From the NCBI GenBank assembly GCA_029974175.1, contig JARKSS010000341.1, forward strand, positions 1-34,377: DNA of 34,377 bases, in the 5' to 3' direction. Under the pieces are notes generated by a model that saw nothing but the letters and a program-made list of their open reading frames with translations, did no database searches and had not been told where the DNA came from. Position 1 is the stretch's first letter; each line of letters begins with the position of its first letter. Below are positions 27,484 to 34,377 of the stretch, piece after piece. Made by a program: the position numbers and the translations under genes. This DNA comes from Vicinamibacterales bacterium. GTDB taxonomy: Bacteria; Acidobacteriota; Vicinamibacteria; Vicinamibacterales; Fen-181.

Positions 27484-28539
27484 TCAGAACGACCAACCCA
27501 GCGACAACGCCAGGCCGAGGTTGCTGCGCGGGCGATCGGCGGGCGGGTCGCTGTCGAACCCTTCGTGCACGCTCAGAGCCCAATACAATCTCCAGAACAC
27601 GTCGCGGCGTATCGTGGCGTCCAGCTCGAGTCTCGCCCGCGGCCGCTCCAGGCCGATGAAGGTCGTCGCCGCGACGGCCGCTTCCACGGCACCGCCCGAT
27701 TCGAACCAGTCCCAGTCCACGCCCGCGAAGACCTCGGCAGAGTGCTCGAAGGACTGTGCACTTTCGTACCGTTCCGCGTCGTAGTCCAGTCCTCCTTGCA
27801 GGTACAGCCGCGTGCGGTTCGACTGTACCAGCACGCGTCCGACGCCGCCGCCTGCCAGTATCCGCACGTCGAGCTGCAGCGGTCCATCCTGCTGCGTTTC
27901 GAACTTCGCCACCGCGAACCAGCGGCCCTGGAGCCTGCGGCGCACGTCGAACAGGAAGTCGTTGCGTGTCAACGTCTCCGTCTCGTCGCGCGCCGACAGC
28001 CAGGAGTCGAAGGCGAACTGCGCCTCGTAGGCATGCCCCGGGCTGCGATAGGAGGCCTCGGTTCGCAGCGTGTACGTCCGCGCTCCCTCCGCGCTCGAAT
28101 AGCTCACGCCGAGGTCGACCGACCCGACCGTGCGGCCGCGAAACCCGGCCTCGATCGGCGCGATCCAGACGAACTCGGCGACCGGAATCGGCCTGGTCGG
28201 TCCTGAGGCGGTTTGCACCACGAGCCGGCCCGGCGAGGGCGAAGAGATCGATCCGGCAAACCTCTCACCGGAAGCAAGCTCGACGTCGAGGTGCTGCGAG
28301 CACGTGAGGCTGACCACCTCGGCCCAGACGATCGAGATCGTGCCGGCGAATCGCTGATGCCCGGGACCGGCTGACGCCGTGCGAAACGCCAGCCGGCCGC
28401 GTTCGAGCCGGCTCACGCTGCCCGTGATCCGATCGCCGCTGGCAACCTCCACCGCGTCGCCAGGCTGTGCGTGCAGCGTCCCCGGCGAGGCGGCCATCAC
28501 GAGGGTCAGCGTCAGGGCTCTCAGTGACATCCGCGGCAT
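27484..28539 (-). CDS. DUF481-family outer membrane protein
   Basis: Signal peptide MPRMSLRALTLTLVMAASPGTLHAQ; VGSVDLGVSYSSAEGARTYTLRTEASYRSPGHAYEAQFAFDSWLSARDETETLTRNDFLFDVRRRL; C-terminal beta-barrel-like LGLALSLGWSF. Confidence 0.78.
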   Translation of the reverse strand: MPRMSLRALTLTLVMAASPGTLHAQPGDAVEVASGDRITGSVSRLERGRLAFRTASAGPGHQRFAGTISIVWAEVVSLTCSQHLDVELASGERFAGSISSPSPGRLVVQTASGPTRPIPVAEFVWIAPIEAGFRGRTVGSVDLGVSYSSAEGARTYTLRTEASYRSPGHAYEAQFAFDSWLSARDETETLTRNDFLFDVRRRLQGRWFAVAKFETQQDGPLQLDVRILAGGGVGRVLVQSNRTRLYLQGGLDYDAERYESAQSFEHSAEVFAGVDWDWFESGGAVEAAVAATTFIGLERPRARLELDATIRRDVFWRLYWALSVHEGFDSDPPADRPRSNLGLALSLGWSF

Positions 28540-28574
28540 CACGTATCCAGGGGCATTTGGCTGGCCGCGTGCCC

Positions 28575-28985
28575 CGGCCTTCAGGCCAAGGCGGCCGTAG
28601 CGCTGCGGCCGTAGCCCAGGGCTTTGCCCTGCGGCGTCGCGCGGGGCCTGAGCTCTGCGGCCGCTCGACTGCCAGCGACGTGCCACCCAGCGGTCGCGGT
28701 TCCCGGCAGCGCCGGGCAGTCCTCGCTCGTTCCGCACGCGTCTCCGGTGCGCCGAGAGGCGCCGATGAATGGGCGAGGCACACAGCCCGAGTCCGGGCGG
28801 GGCCGCGACCCCGCGCGGGACGCTCGCCGCGGGACGCGGGCGGGCGCGCCCGTGCGTAGCGCTTGTTGTAGCGCGGGGCTTTGGCCCTGCGGGGCTCAGG
28901 CTTTAGCCTGCGGGGCTCAGGCTTCAACCCTGCGGGCTCGGCGCTCGAGGGCCAGGCTTCAAGGCTCGAGGCTCGCGGTTGGCAG
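28575..28985. repeat. Two clusters of short GC-rich hairpin repeats in a divergent intergenic spacer
   Basis: CAGGGCTTTGCCCTG (28617-28631), twin GCGGCCGTAGC (28591-28601, 28605-28615), tandem GCGGGGCTTTGGCCCT / GCGGGGCTCAGGCTTTAGCCT / GCGGGGCTCAGGCTTCAACCCT (28873-28931). Confidence 0.8.
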
Positions 28986-29046
28986 CGTTCGTGTAGACGA
29001 GGGTCACGCGGATCGGGCGAGCGAACCACCGCAGCCTTGGCGCGGG

Positions 29047-30837
29047 ATGGCGAGCGAGATGGCAAAGCACAGCGATCGCGCTGTGGGCGCGGGTCAAGCC
29101 CTGGCATCGGATTCCATCCTGGATCTCCGCCGCGGCGATGCCGACGATGATCGGACGAGCCCCTACGGCCGGGGCTGGCGGAGCATCGTGATTTCGACGG
29201 CGCTCGAGTCGAACTACCTCACGGCATCGATCGCCTTCGTCGCGCTCATCATCGTGCCGGCGCTTCTCGTCGGTATCGCGGCGCCTTTGCTGCTCGCGTA
29301 CGGCCGGTCCACGCTCGGCGCTGTCGCCGTGATCCGCAGCCATCCGTTCGCCGCCCTGGCCTCGCTCGCCGTGCTGGTCGGCCTGGCCCTGTCGGCCGGC
29401 CGGCCGCTCGCGGCCAAGGCCGTCGAGAACCTCTGGCACCTTCACTACACCCTCGTCCTGCCGTTCTTCGTCGGGCTGCGCGAAACGATCAGCGCCGCCA
29501 TCGAACGGCTGCCCGGGCAGACGCACGCCTCGGCGCAGCTCGATCGGCGCCGCCGGCTTGCGACGGTGCTCGCAACGCTGCTGCTGGCGGCCTGCGGGAT
29601 TCTCCTGGCTGCGAGCGTCGGGGCGCTGGCGCACCCCGGGCTCGTCGACGTGGTGAGGCAGCCCCGGGCGGTGGCGAGGGCCGGTTTCGGCAATGCCGCC
29701 GTGGTCCTGGGGGTGTCCACCGCCCTCGCGAGCGTGTATTGGCTGTGGCGCGAGCTTGCGGGGCGGCCGCCGCTCCGCGACTGGACTGCGGAGCCGCCAG
29801 CCGGTCAGGGGCGGATGGCGCGGGTGGCGCACCTGTCCGACCTCCACGTTGTCGGCGAGCGCTACGGCTACCGCATGGAATGCGGCACGCACGGTCCCCG
29901 GGGCAACGGCAGCATCCGGCACGCGCTCGACAAGCTCCAGGCGATCCACGCGTCCTCTCCAATCGAGCGCGTACTGGTCAGCGGCGACGTCACCGACGCC
30001 GGCACGCGCGCCGAATGGGCGGAGTTCCTCGATCTGCTCCGGTGCCGGCCTGAGCTTCGAGCGCGCGCCCTCTTCGTCCCGGGCAACCACGACCTCAACA
30101 TCGTCGATCGCACGAACACCGGGCGCGCCGACATCCCCTGGAGCGTCGGCCACGCGCTGCGGCGTCTCAGGTTCGTGGTTGCGCTCGACGCGATCCAGGG
30201 TGAGCGCGTCCACGTCGTGCGCGCCGCTGGCGCCCTCGGCCCCTCCCTGCGCGGCTACTTGCGGGAAGGCGAGCGGCCGGCACGACTCCGGGGGCTCGCG
30301 GAGCGCGGCACCTGGCGCGGGCGATGGGAGATTGCCCAGGTGTGGTCGGATGCCTTCCCGCTGGTCGCGCCGCCCCGCGATGGGGGAACCGGCGTGATCC
30401 TGCTCGATTCGAATGCCCGCAGCCACTTCTCGGCGACCAATGCGGTTGGCGTGGTCAGCCGGCTGCAGCTGAAACGGCTCGCCGGAATCCTGGACGCGTT
30501 TCCCGACAGCGGCTGGATCGTCGTGCTGCACCACCACGTCGCCGAGTACCCGGTAGCCTCTGTCAAGCTGGCCGATCGGATCGCCCTGTCGCTGATGAAC
30601 GCTCCCGACGTGCTGTCAGCGGTCGGGCGGCACTGCTCGCGCGTGGTGATCCTGCACGGCCATCGACACCATGACTGGATCGGCACCAGCGGCGGCCTCG
30701 TGCTGTGCTCGGCGCCGTCGGTGTCGCTCGGCTCGGTCGGGTCCGACCTCTACCGCGGCAGTTTTCACATCAACGAGCTGGCCCTGTCCAACGGCGGAAT
30801 GCGGCTGGCGACGTCGCAACGGGTGTTCTTCGAATGA
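29047..30837 (+). CDS. Membrane-anchored calcineurin-like metallophosphoesterase
   Basis: N-terminal half with several TM segments; C-terminal half with HLSDLHV, VSGDVTD, VPGNHDLN, VVLHHHV, LHGHRHHDW motifs. Start MASEMAKHSD at 29047 (ORF open further upstream). Confidence 0.88.
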   Translation: MASEMAKHSDRAVGAGQALASDSILDLRRGDADDDRTSPYGRGWRSIVISTALESNYLTASIAFVALIIVPALLVGIAAPLLLAYGRSTLGAVAVIRSHPFAALASLAVLVGLALSAGRPLAAKAVENLWHLHYTLVLPFFVGLRETISAAIERLPGQTHASAQLDRRRRLATVLATLLLAACGILLAASVGALAHPGLVDVVRQPRAVARAGFGNAAVVLGVSTALASVYWLWRELAGRPPLRDWTAEPPAGQGRMARVAHLSDLHVVGERYGYRMECGTHGPRGNGSIRHALDKLQAIHASSPIERVLVSGDVTDAGTRAEWAEFLDLLRCRPELRARALFVPGNHDLNIVDRTNTGRADIPWSVGHALRRLRFVVALDAIQGERVHVVRAAGALGPSLRGYLREGERPARLRGLAERGTWRGRWEIAQVWSDAFPLVAPPRDGGTGVILLDSNARSHFSATNAVGVVSRLQLKRLAGILDAFPDSGWIVVLHHHVAEYPVASVKLADRIALSLMNAPDVLSAVGRHCSRVVILHGHRHHDWIGTSGGLVLCSAPSVSLGSVGSDLYRGSFHINELALSNGGMRLATSQRVFFE

Positions 30838-30954
30838 TCGTGCCGGTGGTGCAGGAGGTGCAGCCCCAGCACCCTAGGCAATGCAAGAACGGAGGGATCT
30901 TTGAAAGATCCGAGGTTGCGTACGTCTCTGCGTCTCCGTGCCTCTGTGGTTGAC
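30829..30954. repeat. Intergenic composite repeat copy C
   Basis: TTCGAATGATCGTGC (30829-30843, inverted relative to copy B 27420-27434), GGTGGTGCAGGAGGTGCAG, hairpin GGATCTTTGAAAGATCC (30895-30911), TCTCTGCGTCTCCGTGCCTCTGTGGTTGA. Confidence 0.7.
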
Positions 30955-30998
30955 GTGGACAAGCCGTTCCGTCTGTTGCGTGCGTCTCATCACAAGGC

Positions 30999-31658
30999 TC
31001 AGAGGCGCGGCGACGACAGCATGATGGCCACGCAGCCGAGCAGCGTCAGGCCCCCCAGCGCGAGCACCAGCAGGTCGATCGCAGGCTTCCGGAACTTGCC
31101 GCTGATCCCTCCAAAGAACAGCACGGAGGCGTAGATGATCGTGAAGAGCAGGTAGCGGCTCGACTGCGAGTCGGCGTGGTGGGCCGCGGCCGTCTCCCGC
31201 TGTGCGGACTCCTCCCAGCGGTCGGCATCGGTCCTCTCCTGAAGGACGTACTCGGGCATCTCGAACGGCGAGGCGGGCGCCGCGGGATTCTCGAGCGGCC
31301 TGGTTGCCCGCCAGGCGCTGGCGGCCGCCTTCAGCGGCTCGGGGAAGCGATCGAACAGGTAGGCGGCCATGCCGCCGTCGCCCCTGCGGACGGCCGAGAC
31401 CCAGTGCACGAAGAGGTTGACGTGGACCGACGTTCTCTGCAGGGCCATGTTGCTCAACTTCCCCACCCTGACCACGGCCGTCGCCGCCTGCGCCGTGTGC
31501 CTGTTCTTCTCGCTGCTCCACAGGGACGACTGATAGGCGCTGTACGCCGTCGCCACCGTGGCCCCAGCCATCACGACTGCAGAAAACAGGTCGATCGACC
31601 GGCGCAACCGCAACGCCCACCGCTTCATGGCGGCTGCTGACACGAGGTCTGGAGTCAT
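30999..31658 (-). CDS. Membrane protein of unknown function
   Basis: TM near N-terminus (SIDLFSAVVMAGATVATAYSAY) and two at the C-terminus (YLLFTIIYASVLFFGGI, LLVLALGGLTLLGCVAIML). Start MTPDLVSAAAMKRW at 31658. Confidence 0.65.
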   Translation of the reverse strand: MTPDLVSAAAMKRWALRLRRSIDLFSAVVMAGATVATAYSAYQSSLWSSEKNRHTAQAATAVVRVGKLSNMALQRTSVHVNLFVHWVSAVRRGDGGMAAYLFDRFPEPLKAAASAWRATRPLENPAAPASPFEMPEYVLQERTDADRWEESAQRETAAAHHADSQSSRYLLFTIIYASVLFFGGISGKFRKPAIDLLVLALGGLTLLGCVAIMLSSPRL

Positions 31659-31839
31659 GGGTGAGACTTCTCCTGAAGCGCGCGACGGCAAGGACTTCGC
31701 AGGTCGCGTGCCAGGAAGGGCTGTCGAGCCTGGGCTGCCCATGGCGCGAATGTTGATACGGATTTTCTTCCCTTTCGAGGCCTGGCGCCGGCCGCATCGC
31801 ACGCGGCGTACACGTCGACAACCGGAGGAGGCGAGCGTC

Positions 31840-33192
31840 ATGGGCAAGCAGACAGCAGAGGCCGGCGCCACGCCGGCCGCCGTTCAGCAGCGGGGCTTCA
31901 CGCGAGAGCTCGAGGAGCGCCTGCTGCGCTACGTGCGGATCGACACCCAGAGCGACGACAGCTCAGCGACGTCGCCGAGCACCGCCAGGCAGTACGACCT
32001 GCTGAACCTGCTCGTCGAGGAACTGAGATCCATGGGGGCCCAGGACGTCAGGCTGACCGGCTATGGCGTGGTCCTGGCGACGATCCCCCCGACCGTCCCG
32101 GCCGATTGCCCCGTCATCGCGCTGCTGGCGCACGTCGATACGGCGCCGGCGTTCAACGCCACGGGTGTCAAGCCGATCGTTCATCGCAACTACGACGGGG
32201 CCGACATCGTGCTGCCCGACGAGCCCGGCGTCGTGCTGTCGCCGAGTCAGTTCCCCTATCTTGCGGCGAAGGTGGGCGACGACATCGTCACCGCCAGCGG
32301 GACGACGCTCCTCGGCGCCGACGACAAGGCGGGCGTGGCGATCGTCATGACCGCGGTGCGCCACCTGCTGGAGAATCCAGGCCTCGCGCACGGGCCGCTC
32401 CGCGTCGCGTTCACACCCGACGAGGAGATCGGGCGGGGAGTTCACAGCAGTCTGCCCGCGGACCTCGGCGCCGACGTCGCCTATACGCTGGATGGCGCCG
32501 GGCTTGGCGAAATCGTCTTTGAGACGTTCTCGGCCGACCGGGCTGACGTGCACGTCAAGGGAGTCTCGATCCATCCCGGGCAGGCCAAGGACAAGCTGGT
32601 CAACGCGCTGCACCTGGCGGCGAAGATCTTGGACACCCTGCCTCACGTCACGCTGACACCGGAAACGACGGAGGGCCGGCAGGGGTTCATCCACGCCTAC
32701 CAGTTGAACGGGACGGCCGCAGCGGCCGACCTCCACTTCGCGCTGCGCGACTTCGAGTTGCAGGGCTTGCGCGAGCGCGGCGAGCTGGTCACGAAGATCT
32801 GCGCCGCGATCGAGGCGACCGAGCCGCGTGCGCGGATCACCTGCTCCATCACGCCGCAGTACCGCAACATGCGGTACTGGCTCGAAGACGACATGCGGCC
32901 GGTCGATCTCGCGCGGGAGAGCTGCCGGCGGATTGGCATCGAGCCCTTCACCCAGCCCATTCGCGGCGGCACCGACGGCTCCCGCCTGACCGAGATGGGT
33001 GTGCCGACGCCCAACCTGTTCACGGGCATGCAGAACATCCACGGCCCGCACGAGTGGGTGAGCCTGCAGGACATGGCTCACGCCACGGCGATGTGCGTCA
33101 AGCTTGCCGAGCTATGGGCGGGCGAGCGGCGCGGGGCTGCCGCCAGGCGGGCGACGCCGCTGGAGGCAGCGCCGGTAGATTGGGCCGGTTGA
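31840..33192 (+). CDS. pepT: Peptidase T (tripeptidase, M20B)
   Basis: LEERLLRYVRIDTQSDDSS, VIALLAHVDTAPAFNATGVKPIVHRNYDG, TTLLGADDKAGVAIVM, FTPDEEIGRGV, GGTDGSRLTEMGVPTPNLFTGMQNIHGPHEWV. RBS CCGGAGGAGG upstream. Confidence 0.96.
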   Translation: MGKQTAEAGATPAAVQQRGFTRELEERLLRYVRIDTQSDDSSATSPSTARQYDLLNLLVEELRSMGAQDVRLTGYGVVLATIPPTVPADCPVIALLAHVDTAPAFNATGVKPIVHRNYDGADIVLPDEPGVVLSPSQFPYLAAKVGDDIVTASGTTLLGADDKAGVAIVMTAVRHLLENPGLAHGPLRVAFTPDEEIGRGVHSSLPADLGADVAYTLDGAGLGEIVFETFSADRADVHVKGVSIHPGQAKDKLVNALHLAAKILDTLPHVTLTPETTEGRQGFIHAYQLNGTAAAADLHFALRDFELQGLRERGELVTKICAAIEATEPRARITCSITPQYRNMRYWLEDDMRPVDLARESCRRIGIEPFTQPIRGGTDGSRLTEMGVPTPNLFTGMQNIHGPHEWVSLQDMAHATAMCVKLAELWAGERRGAAARRATPLEAAPVDWAG

Positions 33193-33212
33193 TCCTGCGC
33201 GTCCCTCGATCG

Positions 33213-34376
33213 TCAGACGCCCCAAGGAAGCCCGAGGACGTGCCAGACCGCCAGCAGCAGCGGCCACAGCACGAAGAGCACGGCAACGTAGGGCAGCATC
33301 AGCGCGATCACCGTGCCCACGCCCGCGTCCTTCTGGTACTTCATGGCGAAGGCCACGATCAGGCCGAAGTAGGCGTTCATCGGCGAGACGGCGTTCATGG
33401 GCGAGTCACCCACCCGGTACGCCGCCAGCACGGCTTCGGGATCGACGCCCAGCCGCATGAGCAGCGGCACGAAGATCGGAGCGAAGATCGCCCATTTCGG
33501 GATCGCACCGGTCATGATCAGGTCGAGGATCGCGACGACGAAGGCGAACCCGACGAGCAACGGCAGCGCGCCGAGCCCGGCCGCTTCGAGGACGACGCCC
33601 ACCTTCACGGCCGCCAGCGTGGCCATGTTGGTGTAGGCGAAGAACGCGTTGAACTGGCTGATGACGAACAGCAGGAAGATCAATCCGCCCAGCCCGGCGA
33701 CCGCCTTCTCCATCGCCTGGATGACGTCCACGCTGCTCTTCATCGTGCCCGCGCCGATGCCGTAGGCCCCGCCGATCGCCAGGAACGCCAGCGCAATGAA
33801 CACGATCAACCCGTTCATGAAGGGCGAATCGGCGACGAGCGCCCCCGTGTCGGGGTTGCGCAGGGGGGCCCCGGGCGGGAGCCAGAGGAGCGCGAAAAAG
33901 ACGAGGGTGGCGACGAGCGCCCAGCCGGCGTACTTCAGGCCCCGCCCCTCCTCTGCCGTCACGCCTCCGGCGGCGGCCTCCTCGGCTCCCTCGCCCGTGT
34001 ACTGGCCGAGACGAGGCTCGATCAGCTTGTCGCTGATGAGGGCCACGACCACCGTGAGCATGAGGACCGACGCGATGGAGAACCACAGGTTCGACGTCAG
34101 CGAGACCGTGCGGCCCGGGTTCATGAGCGCAATGGCGTCGTTCGTGATGCCGACGAGCATGCCGTCGAGCGGTTTGACGAACAGGTTGACGCTGAACACC
34201 GCGGCGACCGCCGCGAACGACGCGGCAAGGCCCGCCAGCGGATGCCGGCCGATGCTGAGATAGGCGGCAGCCGCCAGCGGGATCAGGACCAGGTATCCGG
34301 CATCGGCGGCGATGCTCGAGATGATCCCGATGAACACGAGGATGTAGGTCAGGGCCCTGGCCGGAGCGACCATCAC
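33213..34376 (-). CDS. AbgT family transporter (p-aminobenzoyl-glutamate transporter-like), 5'-truncated by window edge
   Basis: NPGRTVSLTSNLWFSIASVLML, GIGAGTMKSSVDVIQAMEKAVAGLGG, FVISQFNAFFAYTNM, DPEAVLAAYRVGDSPMNAVSPMNAYFGLIVAFA: AbgT signature regions. Confidence 0.92.
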   Translation of the reverse strand: MMVAPARALTYILVFIGIISSIAADAGYLVLIPLAAAAYLSIGRHPLAGLAASFAAVAAVFSVNLFVKPLDGMLVGITNDAIALMNPGRTVSLTSNLWFSIASVLMLTVVVALISDKLIEPRLGQYTGEGAEEAAAGGVTAEEGRGLKYAGWALVATLVFFALLWLPPGAPLRNPDTGALVADSPFMNGLIVFIALAFLAIGGAYGIGAGTMKSSVDVIQAMEKAVAGLGGLIFLLFVISQFNAFFAYTNMATLAAVKVGVVLEAAGLGALPLLVGFAFVVAILDLIMTGAIPKWAIFAPIFVPLLMRLGVDPEAVLAAYRVGDSPMNAVSPMNAYFGLIVAFAMKYQKDAGVGTVIALMLPYVAVLFVLWPLLLAVWHVLGLPWGV

Positions 34377-34377
34377 G

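Overview
High-GC bacterial chromosomal window with about 28 protein-coding genes. The organism is probably an acidobacterium: it carries an ADOP-type duplicated permease next to a PadR regulator, a pairing typical of that phylum. I saw no rRNA, tRNA, CRISPR array, prophage or transposase. Gene order: an edge-truncated Rnf-type block (NusG-II-like, ApbE, RnfB, RseC); an ArsR-HTH plus methyltransferase regulator (SahR-like) divergent from a coupled asd-aspartokinase-metY-metX operon; VOC protein; SurA-like lipoprotein; PQQ-type sugar dehydrogenase; ADOP permease and PadR; 5'-truncated RibD-C/DHFR-like ORF; GH3; M20 peptidase; glutaminase; MscS; a 22-residue-repeat protein; a small basic protein and HPF; GltS; YihY; DUF481-like protein; membrane-anchored metallophosphoesterase; unknown membrane protein; PepT; AbgT (edge-truncated). 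The two strongest non-routine signals are as follows. (1) The about 185-nt leader of asd-lysC-metY-metX has a good sigma70-like promoter, a perfect 10-bp stem, a short uORF (MSMRSYSIGGGAVPG*) and a 14-bp terminator hairpin with seven T's. The 3' arm of the upstream stem can pair instead with the 5' arm of the terminator, which is the layout of a transcription attenuator or riboswitch; I could not match it to a known class. (2) The 294-aa protein at 23209-24093 is built from end to end of gapless 11/22-residue repeats in one register. Charged residues fall almost only on one face of an 11/3 helix, giving a synuclein/LEA-like amphipathic architecture. The window also has dispersed intergenic repeats and hairpin clusters.
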